64,000 nucleotides of DNA from Thermoflexus hugenholtzii JAD2 (lineage in GTDB: Bacteria > Chloroflexota > Anaerolineae > Thermoflexales > Thermoflexaceae). Position numbers and translations under genes: made by a program. Position 1 is the first letter of the stretch. Each line of letters starts with the position of its first letter. The notes below the pieces were generated by a model. It was not told the DNA's origin. It saw only the letters and a list, made by a program, of their open reading frames with translations, and ran no database searches. Where the stretch lies: NCBI RefSeq assembly GCF_900187885.1, contig NZ_FYEK01000066.1:1-64000 (forward strand), given 5' to 3'. Of this stretch, positions 45,152-53,106 are shown in pieces.

Positions 45152-45589
45152 TCACTCCTCTGCGGCCAGGCGCACCACCATCTTGAAGATATCAGACTCG
45201 GTGATGATCCCCACCACACGGCCGTCCTCCACCACCGGGAGGCCGCCGATCTTGTGCTCCAGCATGAGGCGCGCCGCCTCATAGATCGGCGTGTCCGGCG
45301 TGACGGTGATGACCTTGCGGGTCATGATCTTATCGACGGTGAGGCGAGCGAGGAGGTAGTTCAGCTCGAAGATGCTGAGGGAAGTGGCATCCGAAGGCGA
45401 AGCCTCCCGCACATCCCCCAGCGTGACGATCCCCACCAGATGCCCGTTCTCATCCACCACCGGCAGACGGCGGATGCGCTTCTCCTTCATGATCTGATGG
45501 GCTTCGGGCAGGGTCGTGCGCGGGGAGATGGTGATCGGATTCGGGGTCATCCAGTCCCGCACCTTGTATTGCTTGAGGACGCTGGCCAT
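45152..45589 (-). CDS. CBS-domain pair protein
   Basis: A 145-residue stand-alone Bateman module. Two CBS repeats are clear: VRDWMTPNPITISPRTTLPEA with RIRRLPVVDENGHLVGIVTLGDV (about 10-65) and VDKIMTRKVITVTPDTPIYEA with KIGGLPVVEDGRVVGIITESDIF (about 85-138). Such proteins bind adenine nucleotides and sense energy state or regulate partners; no partner is evident here. GGAGGTTTCC precedes the ATG. Confidence 0.92.
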   Translation of the reverse strand: MASVLKQYKVRDWMTPNPITISPRTTLPEAHQIMKEKRIRRLPVVDENGHLVGIVTLGDVREASPSDATSLSIFELNYLLARLTVDKIMTRKVITVTPDTPIYEAARLMLEHKIGGLPVVEDGRVVGIITESDIFKMVVRLAAEE

Positions 45590-45621
45590 GGGAAACCTCC
45601 GGGCGCAGGATGTCCGTAATC

Positions 45622-45627
45622 AGTATA
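45622..45627 (-). promoter_or_regulatory. Likely -10 box of the CBS gene
   Basis: GTTATACTG on the minus strand (TATACT) lies 32 bp before the CBS start codon. The -35 is not clear. Confidence 0.45.
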
Positions 45628-45737
45628 ACACGATCTGGAAAAGAGGCGGCACAGGCATCAAAAACAGAAGGGCAGTGTCAAGCAGGTTTCGGGTTATGGG
45701 ATCCGTCCCTCCGCTTTCCGACCTCGAAACGCATCGC

Positions 45738-46463
45738 TCAGGAGGATGGGGGAGAGACATCCGCCGGGGAGGGATGGTAATGGCCTTCGATCCAAAGCTC
45801 GCCGTGCGGGCCCCGCTCTTTCTTCCAGATGGGAACGATCTCCTTCAGGCGGTCGATGCCGTAGCGGGCCGCTTCGAAGATCCCCTCATGGCGATGCCCC
45901 GCGGAAACGGCCACCGCCACGGTGACCTCCCCCACCGCCATGCGTCCGATCCGCTGGACCAGGGCGATGCCGCAGGCCAGCGGCCAGCGGGCCCGGATCT
46001 CCGCCAGGACCTGGCGCATCTTGGCCTCGGCCATGGGGCGATACGCCTCATACTCCAGGGCCTCCACCTGCCGGTCGCCCTCCTCCCCGCGCACCACCCC
46101 GACGAACAGCGCCACCGCGCCGGTTCGGGGGGTGGTCACCGCTCGCACCAGCGCGTTCAGATCGATGGGCTCCGCGGTCAGCGCGATGACCTCCGGCGGT
46201 TCGGGATCCTCCCCGCCCCCGCTCACCGGCGGGAACAGGGCCACCTCGTCCCCGGGCCGGACGTCATCTTCCGGGAACGCGAACTCGTGGTTGATCGCCA
46301 CGACGGTGGAGGGCAGGTAAGGCTGAAGGCTGGGGTAGGCCTCAGCCACCGCGCGCAGCAGATCAGCCACGGAGGCCCCATCCGGGAGCCGCACGGTGAT
46401 CACCTCTCGGCCGGCGCGATCCTTCAACGTGGCGAACAGGCGCACCTGCACTTCCATCTCCAT
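45738..46463 (-). CDS. MoaD-MoaE fusion (molybdopterin synthase)
   Basis: Both subunits of molybdopterin synthase in one 241-residue chain. MoaD part (1-84): VQVRLFATLKDRAGRE and VALFPPVSGGG, with the Gly-Gly that must be a free C-terminus to carry the thiocarboxylate. MoaE part (about 95-230): VRAVTTPRTGAVALFVGVVR, EYEAYRPMAEAKM, HRHEGIFEAARYGIDRLKEIVPIWKKE (catalytic Lys region). Cleavage after GG would be needed, as known for mycobacterial MoaX. The ATG at 46463 has GGGGGAGG upstream; a GTG at 46481 overlapping the moaC stop is the alternative. Confidence 0.92.
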   Translation of the reverse strand: MEMEVQVRLFATLKDRAGREVITVRLPDGASVADLLRAVAEAYPSLQPYLPSTVVAINHEFAFPEDDVRPGDEVALFPPVSGGGEDPEPPEVIALTAEPIDLNALVRAVTTPRTGAVALFVGVVRGEEGDRQVEALEYEAYRPMAEAKMRQVLAEIRARWPLACGIALVQRIGRMAVGEVTVAVAVSAGHRHEGIFEAARYGIDRLKEIVPIWKKERGPHGELWIEGHYHPSPADVSPPSS

Positions 46464-46477
46464 GGCGGGCCTCCCCC

Positions 46478-46966
46478 TCACGGTTCCAGGACGAGATCGC
46501 CGCTTCGTCCCCCGTGCTTTTCGATCAGGCGGATGTTGGTCAGGCGCATGCGCCGATCCAGCGCCTTGGCCATGTCGTAGATCGTCAGGGCCGCCACCGC
46601 CACCGCCGTGAGCGCCTCCATCTCCACGCCGGTGCGGGCCACCGTCTCCACCTGCGCGGTGATCTCCACCCAGGGAAGGGGATGCGCCTCATCGGGATCG
46701 TGAAGGGCGAAATCCACCTGAACCCGGGTGATGGGCAGGGGATGGCACAGGGGGATGAGATCGGGGGTGCGCTTGGCGGCCATGATGCCCGCGATGCGCG
46801 CCGCCGCCAGCACATCCCCCTTGGGGAGACTCCCCTCCCGGATGGCGGCCATGGTCTCCGGAGCCATCCAGACCTCTCCCCGGGCGACCGCCACCCGGTG
46901 GGTCTCCGGCTTCTCCCCGACGTCCACCATCCGCGCCCGGCCGTGCTCGTCCAGATGCGTGAGCAT
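46478..46966 (-). CDS. moaC: Cyclic pyranopterin monophosphate synthase (MoaC)
   Basis: With MoaA, turns GTP into cyclic pyranopterin monophosphate, the precursor used by molybdopterin synthase. 162 residues, the usual size. Motifs: [66 protein letters not shown] and [11 protein letters not shown]. The ATG at 46966 follows CGGGGGATGCC. It lies 13 bp after the alcohol dehydrogenase gene and directly before the MoaD-MoaE fusion. Confidence 0.96.
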   Translation of the reverse strand: MLTHLDEHGRARMVDVGEKPETHRVAVARGEVWMAPETMAAIREGSLPKGDVLAAARIAGIMAAKRTPDLIPLCHPLPITRVQVDFALHDPDEAHPLPWVEITAQVETVARTGVEMEALTAVAVAALTIYDMAKALDRRMRLTNIRLIEKHGGRSGDLVLEP

Positions 46967-46979
46967 GGCATCCCCCGGT

Positions 46980-48146
46980 TTAAAAATCCACCATCTTCCC
47001 CTCGTAGGCATACAGCAGCAGGTGCTCCACCTCCTCCGCCGTGGGGGACCTCGGGTTGGTCAGCGTGCTGGGGTCCTCCAGGGCGTATTCCACCAGAGTG
47101 GGGAGATCGGCCTCGAAGTCGTCCCTCGGGATCCCGCAGGCGGCGACGGTCTGAGGCTGCTCCAGGGTTTCGAGCAGCTCCAGGACAGTCCGGGAGAGCT
47201 GGAAAGCCGCCTCGGGGCCGTTGGGGCTCGGCCGTCCGATGGCCTGGAGGAGGTGGGCGTAACGATCCGCAGCCACCCGGGCGTTGAACTCGATCACATA
47301 GGGGAGGAAGAGTCCCACCGCCCGGCCGTGGGGGATGTCGAAGCGGGCGCCCAGGGCGTGGCCCAGGCTGTGGGCCAGGCCCACCATGGCGTTCCCGAAG
47401 CCGATGCCAGCCATCGTGGCCGCCAGGTGCATATGGGCGCGGGCCTCGGGATCCCGGGCGCCGTCCCGGTAGGCGCGAGGAAGGTAAGCGAAGATCAGGC
47501 GGGCCGCGTGCAGGCACATCGCATCGCTGAACGGGTTCCGCCAGGTGCTGACGTAGCCCTCCAGGGCGTGGCTCAGGGCGTCCATCCCGGTGTCTGCGGT
47601 CAGGCGGGGCGGCAGATCCATGGCCATCGCGGGGTCCACGATGGCGATATCCGGCATGTTCTCCCGGGAGCCCACGCCCAGCTTGCGCCGGGCTCGCGGA
47701 TCCGTGAGGACGATGGCCCAGGTGGCCTCCGAACCGGTGCCGCTGGTGGTGGGGATGGCGACGAGGCGGGCGCGACGCCGCAGGCCCAGCGGCTCCATCG
47801 GGCTGATGGCCAATGGGTCGAGGTCCGGCCGTTCGAAGAGCACCCAGATCGCCTTGGCGGCGTCGATCACGGAGCCCCCTCCCACGGCCACGATCCAATC
47901 TGGGTTGAAGGCCCGGATCACATCAGCTCCGATGCGGACCAGGTCGACGGTCGGGTTGGGCTCCACCATGTCGAACACGTGGACCTCCATCCCGGCCCGG
48001 CGCAGGTGCTCCTCGACCTGCCGGACCAGGCCCAGGCGCCGCAGCTGGGCGTCGGTGATCACGAAGGCCCGCTGTCCCCTCAGCTCCTCCAGATAGAAGA
48101 GGGCGTCCTCACCGAAGACGATCTCCGGGGTCTTGAAGAACCACAT
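46980..48146 (-). CDS. Iron-containing alcohol dehydrogenase
   Basis: A 388-residue NAD(P)-dependent group III dehydrogenase. The cofactor motif is [20 protein letters not shown]; metal ligands are the Asp/His set in [51 protein letters not shown] is the family signature. The pattern around FNPDWI and the C-terminal LTNPR resembles butanol-type enzymes, but substrate is unknown. It precedes moaC by 13 bp; the metabolic link to molybdopterin synthesis is not obvious. Confidence 0.92.
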   Translation of the reverse strand: MWFFKTPEIVFGEDALFYLEELRGQRAFVITDAQLRRLGLVRQVEEHLRRAGMEVHVFDMVEPNPTVDLVRIGADVIRAFNPDWIVAVGGGSVIDAAKAIWVLFERPDLDPLAISPMEPLGLRRRARLVAIPTTSGTGSEATWAIVLTDPRARRKLGVGSRENMPDIAIVDPAMAMDLPPRLTADTGMDALSHALEGYVSTWRNPFSDAMCLHAARLIFAYLPRAYRDGARDPEARAHMHLAATMAGIGFGNAMVGLAHSLGHALGARFDIPHGRAVGLFLPYVIEFNARVAADRYAHLLQAIGRPSPNGPEAAFQLSRTVLELLETLEQPQTVAACGIPRDDFEADLPTLVEYALEDPSTLTNPRSPTAEEVEHLLLYAYEGKMVDF

Positions 48147-48196
48147 CAGTCTCCACCCTCATGCGCTGCGCATGGGGAAAACGCTTTGAAGCCCTT

Positions 48197-48607
48197 TCAG
48201 GCGATGAAGTCAGTAGGCACGCGGGTGCAGCAAAGCACCAGCTCCTTGGCCGCCCGCACGTTCCGCATGATGTTCACCATGTTCCCTTTCAGCTTGATGC
48301 GGCCGGTGACCAGCGCCTGGATGGGATCCAGCTTCCCCTGGATGACCTGCTTCCACACGGAGTAGGGGGCGGACATCCGGTAAGCCGGGTTGCGGGTTGA
48401 TTCATCTGTGACCTCGAAGGCCTCGCGGCACCGCCCGTGCCAGAGGTCCATATACAGCACGACGGGCTTCGTCAGGGGGCCTTCGGGCTCCACGACGAAG
48501 TAGAAATCACCCTCCCAGTTCTTCGCGGCCTCGGCGTAGCCCGGGCTGCGGTTGACCTCCTCCATCAAGGCCTTGATCCACGCGTCGGAGGGAAAGGGGA
48601 TCCCCAT
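48197..48607 (-). CDS. SCP2 sterol-binding-domain protein
   Basis: A 136-residue single-domain protein. The SCP2-like fold is suggested by an early WIKALMEEVNRSPGYAEAAKNWEGDFYFVV, YMDLWHGRCREAF, and the closing IQGKLDPIQALVTGRIKLKGNM, which is the most recognisable SCP2 segment. Bacterial members bind lipids or acyl chains. AGGAGGCTCGCG precedes the ATG at 48607; the frame opens 10 codons earlier. It lies 60 bp after the EF-G-like gene. Confidence 0.85.
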   Translation of the reverse strand: MGIPFPSDAWIKALMEEVNRSPGYAEAAKNWEGDFYFVVEPEGPLTKPVVLYMDLWHGRCREAFEVTDESTRNPAYRMSAPYSVWKQVIQGKLDPIQALVTGRIKLKGNMVNIMRNVRAAKELVLCCTRVPTDFIA

Positions 48608-48667
48608 CGCGAGCCTCCTGGTGTTCGGCGATCCCAAGACTACGGAACCTGCCTTCGGCTCAATGCC

Positions 48668-50752
48668 TCATGCCTTCTCCTTCGCGGCCTCCCGCTCCCG
48701 CCGCGCCTGCTCGATGATGGTCTGGGCGATGTGATGAGGGACCTCCTCGTAGTGGCTGAAGGTCATGCGGAACACGCCGCGGCCCTGGGTCAGGGAGCGC
48801 AGCTGGGTGGCGTAGCGCTGCATCTCCGCCAGAGGGGCCAGGGCGATGATGACGCTCTTGTCGCCCTGCTGCTCGATGCCCTGCACCCGGGCCCGGCGCG
48901 TGTTGAGGTCGCTGATCACGTCCCCCGTGAACTGCTCCGGCACGATGATGGTGAACTGCATGATCGGCTCCAGGAGGACGGGGCCGGCCTGCTGGAAGGC
49001 CAGCTTGAACGCCTCGCGCCCGGCGATCTGGAAGGAGATGTCGTTGGAGTCCACCGGGTGCTCCTTGCCGTCGTAGACGGCCACGCGCAGATCCACGATG
49101 GGGTAGCCGGCCAGCAGCCCCTGCTCCATCACGCTCCGGATGCCCTTCTCGATGGAGGGGGCGAAGTTGGAGGAGATCGCCCCGCCGAAGACCTCCCAGA
49201 CGTATTCGAAGCCGCCGTCCCGCGGCAGGGGCTCGATGCGCAGGTGAACCTCGCCGAACTGCCCGGCCCCGCCGGTCTGCTTCTTGTGGCGATACTGGGC
49301 CCGGGCCACCTTGGTGATCGTCTCCCGGTAAGGCACCTTGGGGACGCTGGTCACGATCTCCACGCCGAACTTGGTCGCCGCCCGACGGACGGCCACGTCG
49401 ATATGGGCATCCCCCATGCCCTCCAGGATGGTCTGATGGGTGGAGGGCTCCTGGCGGAGATGGAGGGTGGGATCCTCCTCGCACAGGCGCTGGAGGGTCG
49501 GGATGAGTTTGGCGGAGTCGGCCTTCGTCTTCGGCTCCACCGCCACCGCATAGAGCGGCGTGGGATAGACAGGCGGGGCGATGCGCACTGGATGGCTGCG
49601 ATCGCAGAGGGTGTCCCCGTGGCCCGTCACGTTCAGCTTGGGGACTGCCCCGATGTCCCCGGCGACCAGCTCCGGAACCGGGATCTGCTCCTTGCCCCGC
49701 ATCACGAAGATCTGGGCCAGCCGCTCGTCCTGTCCCTTGTTCGCGTTGAAGAGATGGGAGTTGGAGCGAACGGTCCCCCGGAAAACGCGGAAGTAGGCCA
49801 GTTTCCCGACGAAGGGATCCGCCGTGATCTTGAACACATAGGCCACGGTCGGCCCGGCCGGATCCGGCTGAATGGCTTCCGGCTGCCCGTTGGAGACCGG
49901 CACCGCCTCAATCGGCTTCGCCTCCAGGGGCGAGGGAGCCAGCTGGACCAGCAGGTCCAGCAGGGGGCCGATACCGATGGTTGAGAAGCCGGCCACACAG
50001 ACCACCGGGACGATGCGTCCGGTCAGGAAGCCGGCCTTCAGGCCCCGCCGGATCTCCTCCTCCGTCAGCTCGCCGCCCTCCAGGTATTTCACGATCAGCT
50101 CATCATCGGATTCGGCAGCGGCCTCCATCAGGCGCATCCGGGCCTCCTCCGCCTCCTCCCGCAACGCCGGCGGGATCTCCCCGGCCTCCCCGCGGGGGCC
50201 CCGGCGCGCTTTCATGGCGATGAGATCCACCACCCCTTCGAAGGCTGCCTGGCTGCCGATGGGGAGCTGGATCGGGACGAAGTTCGCCTTGAAGGCCCGC
50301 TGCAGGCTCTCCAGGGCTCGCTCGTAGTTCGCGTTCTCCCGATCCATCTTGTTGATCACCGCGATGCGGGGCAGGCCTCGCTCCTCCAGGGCCGCCCACG
50401 CCTGCTCAGTGCCCACCTCCACACCCGCCACGCTATCCACCACCACCAGCGCGCAATCCGCCACATGCACCGCGCTCTTCATCTCGCCCACGAAATCCAG
50501 ATATCCGGGAGCGTCCAGGAAGTTGAGCTTGTGGTCAGACCATTCGATGGGGATCAGGGAGGTGTAGATGGAGAGGCGGCGACGGATCTCTTCCTCATCG
50601 AAATCGGAGACGGTGTTGCCTTCCTCCACGCGGCCCATGCGGGTGGTCGCCCCGCTGATGAACAGCATCGCCTCTGTCAGGGTGGTCTTGCCGGATCCGT
50701 TGTGGCCGACCAGCACGATGTTCCGCAGGTTCTCTGTGCGATACGTCTTCAT
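48668..50752 (-). CDS. Elongation factor G-like GTPase (EF-G2 type)
   Basis: A 694-residue EF-G relative with all five domains. The GTP motifs differ from true EF-G: P-loop GHNGSGKTT instead of GHIDAGKTT, and G3 DAPGYLDFV with Tyr in place of the catalytic His of DTPGH. NKMD is intact. Domain IV carries YRHKKQTGGAGQFGEVHLRIEP and the C-terminus has GRGVFRMTFSHYEEVP. This matches the EF-G2 paralogue group (as in Thermus), whose role is not settled and which probably hydrolyses GTP slowly. GGGGGAGGCACG precedes the ATG. Confidence 0.9.
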   Translation of the reverse strand: MKTYRTENLRNIVLVGHNGSGKTTLTEAMLFISGATTRMGRVEEGNTVSDFDEEEIRRRLSIYTSLIPIEWSDHKLNFLDAPGYLDFVGEMKSAVHVADCALVVVDSVAGVEVGTEQAWAALEERGLPRIAVINKMDRENANYERALESLQRAFKANFVPIQLPIGSQAAFEGVVDLIAMKARRGPRGEAGEIPPALREEAEEARMRLMEAAAESDDELIVKYLEGGELTEEEIRRGLKAGFLTGRIVPVVCVAGFSTIGIGPLLDLLVQLAPSPLEAKPIEAVPVSNGQPEAIQPDPAGPTVAYVFKITADPFVGKLAYFRVFRGTVRSNSHLFNANKGQDERLAQIFVMRGKEQIPVPELVAGDIGAVPKLNVTGHGDTLCDRSHPVRIAPPVYPTPLYAVAVEPKTKADSAKLIPTLQRLCEEDPTLHLRQEPSTHQTILEGMGDAHIDVAVRRAATKFGVEIVTSVPKVPYRETITKVARAQYRHKKQTGGAGQFGEVHLRIEPLPRDGGFEYVWEVFGGAISSNFAPSIEKGIRSVMEQGLLAGYPIVDLRVAVYDGKEHPVDSNDISFQIAGREAFKLAFQQAGPVLLEPIMQFTIIVPEQFTGDVISDLNTRRARVQGIEQQGDKSVIIALAPLAEMQRYATQLRSLTQGRGVFRMTFSHYEEVPHHIAQTIIEQARREREAAKEKA

Positions 50753-50985
50753 CGTGCCTCCCCCTCTGTTAGAGGATGTCCCCGATCCGCCCTCGAGGCG
50801 GAAGGTTTCTCACCGCCTCCTGCTTTTTCCGGCCTCCGTCCGTTCCTTCCGCGCCGGCGAAGTCTGATCCCTGAGCCAATGAGCGCGCGTTCAGAGGAGA
50901 CCTTTCCACAGCCCATCTATAGTTTAACCCAGAGCGCCATCCCCGGGGTTCCACTGCCCCCAGCCGGGCCCTTTCGGGACCGCTC

Positions 50986-51519
50986 TCAATTCCGTCCATC
51001 CGCTTCCTGCAACCGGCGAAGCAGACGGGTCTCCAGGTCCTCCTCCAGCTGGGGAGGGCCAAGAGGCTCCTGGTGACGCCGGATCAACGCCACCGTGAGG
51101 GGGTCGCACCCGGCCGCCTGAGCCCAGGCCGCCCCGATCTCCGGATGGGCCCGATACCGCTGGACCCGCGCGGCCCAGCGGCGAAGCAACGGGAGCTGCC
51201 GGAAGATCCGCCGCCAGGAGGGTGGGCACAGGGCCTCCGTCAGCACCAGCAGGGCCCGCTCCCAGGGGGAGAGGGGCGCGGCGGCTTTCCCCACATCGTG
51301 AAGCAACGCCGCTTGCAACAGCGCCGGGTGCGTCTCCCCCCACTCCAGCAAGGTTCGCAACACCGCCAGGCTGTGACGCTGGTCGCCGCGCGGCATCCGC
51401 CAGAACAGGGCCTGGGCCTCCGGAGGCAGGAACCGCGCCACCAGGGCCTGATCCTCCTCCCGGATCCGCGCCCCCAGCGCCCATCGGAACTGCCGCCACC
51501 GATAACGCCATCCACTCAT
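50986..51519 (-). CDS. HD-domain protein
   Basis: A 177-residue protein with an HD phosphohydrolase core: DQRHSLAVLRTLLE (first metal His), ALLHDVGKAA (HD pair) and later YRAHPEIGAAWAQAAG and LIRRHQEPLG (distal His). Such proteins cleave nucleotide phosphates or cyclic dinucleotides; the target is unknown. The ribosome binding site is weak (GGCGAAG). The 233-bp gap between it and the EF-G-like gene shows no gene and no clear promoter. Confidence 0.8.
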   Translation of the reverse strand: MSGWRYRWRQFRWALGARIREEDQALVARFLPPEAQALFWRMPRGDQRHSLAVLRTLLEWGETHPALLQAALLHDVGKAAAPLSPWERALLVLTEALCPPSWRRIFRQLPLLRRWAARVQRYRAHPEIGAAWAQAAGCDPLTVALIRRHQEPLGPPQLEEDLETRLLRRLQEADGRN

Positions 51520-51679
51520 CTTCGCCGGACTTGCCTGCCTGGCCTGAAGCCGGAGGTTGAAGTCTTGAACGATCAGCTCTTTCCCTCCAATGATTCGGAG
51601 ATTTTAATGCAAGTCAACTGCCTGCGGTTGCCCTGCTGGAACCAGTGGCGCAACGGCGAGAAAGATCGATGCGGTAGGC

Positions 51680-51839
51680 GCGGCTTCCGCCGCGACCATT
51701 GTGTCATCGAGAATCGGAGGTTCGGAGTTATCGAAGCGGCTTTCGCCGCAACCCTTGTGTCATTGAGGACGGGAGTTCGGGGCTAAAGCCCCTCCTACAG
51801 AGGCGGAGGGTTCGAGGTGGTGAGAGCGGCTTCATCCGC
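51680..51839. repeat. Imperfect GCGGCTTCxGCCGC repeats in a 462-bp gap
   Basis: GCGGCTTCCGCCGC (51680-51693) and GCGGCTTTCGCCGC (51736-51749) begin two 56-bp units that continue alike (ACC, TTGTGTCAT, GAG, GGAG, TTCGG). A third, weaker GCGGCTTCATCCGC is at 51826-51839, and GGGGCTAAAGCCCC (51778-51791) is a further palindrome. The 51520-51981 gap otherwise has no gene. This is a typical intergenic palindromic repeat island. Confidence 0.7.
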
Positions 51840-51981
51840 TCCAGCGCAGCTCGACGCCAGCGGCGGCCTCCCGGGAACGGCCCGTCCCCCTCGATGCGGG
51901 TAAAATGGAGCCAAGCCTGAAACGCGGCGAGCGCGGAAACGCCCGCCCGTCCCGATCCCTCGAAGGTGGTCCATCAACGCC

Positions 51982-53103
51982 ATGGCTTCATCCCAAGGAA
52001 GGGGCATCCGTCCGCCCCGCGTGTTGATCGTGGAAGATAACCCGAACGAGGCCCGGGCGCTGCATGATCTGCTGGTCTGGAACGGATTTGAGGTGGCCCT
52101 GGCGGCCACCGCCCGTCAAGGCTGGAGCCGGCTGCGCTCCTGGGGTCCCGATGCGGTGGTCCTCGACCTGGGCCTGCCGGATGCGGACGGCTTGACGCTT
52201 TGCCGGGCGATCAAATCCGACGCCCAGCTCCGGGACCTCCCGGTGCTCATCCTCACCGGCCGCTCCGCGGTCCGGGAGCTGGTGGAAGGCCTGCGGGCGG
52301 GGGCGGAGGATTACGTCGCCAAGCCCTACGATCCGCGGGAGGTCCTGGCCCGGTTGCAGGCGCTCCTGCGCCGGGGCCAGCGCATCGCCTCCCTCAAAAC
52401 CTATCACTTGCAATGGTGGAATTTCCTCCGAGCCTTCGTCCCTTCCCCGATCCTGCAGGCGCTCCAGAAGGCCCCGCAGGAAGTGGTGGGCCCCGCCCGG
52501 ATGCGACCCCTCAGCATCCTAACGGTGACATGGGGCGGGCTCCGGGAGCGACTTCGCGAGGCGGCTCAGGATGGCCGGCTCCCGGCCGGGACGCTGGGCC
52601 AGGCCCTGAACCGGCATCTGGAGGTATTCCACACGAGCATCCACGCCGAGGGAGGATCCCCTGCGCCCATGGTGGACGAGGTGACGATGGCCTGGTTCAA
52701 CATCCCCCTCCCCTGCCCGGATCACGCGGTGCGGGCCCTGCGGGCCGCCCTGGTCCTCCGGGAGCGGATCCGCCGGCTCCACTCGGAGCTCCCCCCTGGC
52801 CTGCGTTTCGTCCCCGGGATCCTGCTGCACCGGGGGAACGCCCTGGTGGGGCTGATGGGGGGATCCGGCTACCGGCACTACGGCGCCTTGGGGGAAGCGG
52901 TAGAAGCCGCCCGGCGGCTGGCGCTGATCGCTCCCCCCGGGGAGATCCTCCTCACCCCCACGTTCTACGAGGCCGTCCAGGGCCTTCTCCCCGCCCAGCC
53001 CTGGACCGAGGCCCCCGCTTTCCTCCGGATCCCCCTTTACCGGGTTTCCACCGGAAGCCACCCGCTCTCCCCCTCGTCCTCAACGGAGAAGCGAGGAAGG
53101 TGA
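51982..53103 (+). CDS. Response regulator with a degenerate class III cyclase-like domain
   Basis: A 373-residue protein. The REC domain (about 12-130) has the acid pair VEDN, phospho-Asp in VVLDLGLPDADG and Lys in VAKPYDP. A linker (about 131-175) leads to a cyclase homology domain (about 175-350). There the first metal Asp is lost (SILTVTWGGLRERL), the second motif survives as VDEVTMAWFN, and the usual GDxVNLAARL reads GALGEAVEAARRL, so catalysis is unlikely. It may be a phosphorylation-controlled binding module. No histidine kinase is adjacent. It ends 3 bp before mutL. Confidence 0.85.
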   Translation: MASSQGRGIRPPRVLIVEDNPNEARALHDLLVWNGFEVALAATARQGWSRLRSWGPDAVVLDLGLPDADGLTLCRAIKSDAQLRDLPVLILTGRSAVRELVEGLRAGAEDYVAKPYDPREVLARLQALLRRGQRIASLKTYHLQWWNFLRAFVPSPILQALQKAPQEVVGPARMRPLSILTVTWGGLRERLREAAQDGRLPAGTLGQALNRHLEVFHTSIHAEGGSPAPMVDEVTMAWFNIPLPCPDHAVRALRAALVLRERIRRLHSELPPGLRFVPGILLHRGNALVGLMGGSGYRHYGALGEAVEAARRLALIAPPGEILLTPTFYEAVQGLLPAQPWTEAPAFLRIPLYRVSTGSHPLSPSSSTEKRGR

Positions 53104-53106
53104 ACG

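Noticed and set aside
51680-51839. CRISPR array
   Set aside because: Only two to three degenerate units with palindromic GC-rich heads; flanks between units are themselves similar, unlike unique spacers.
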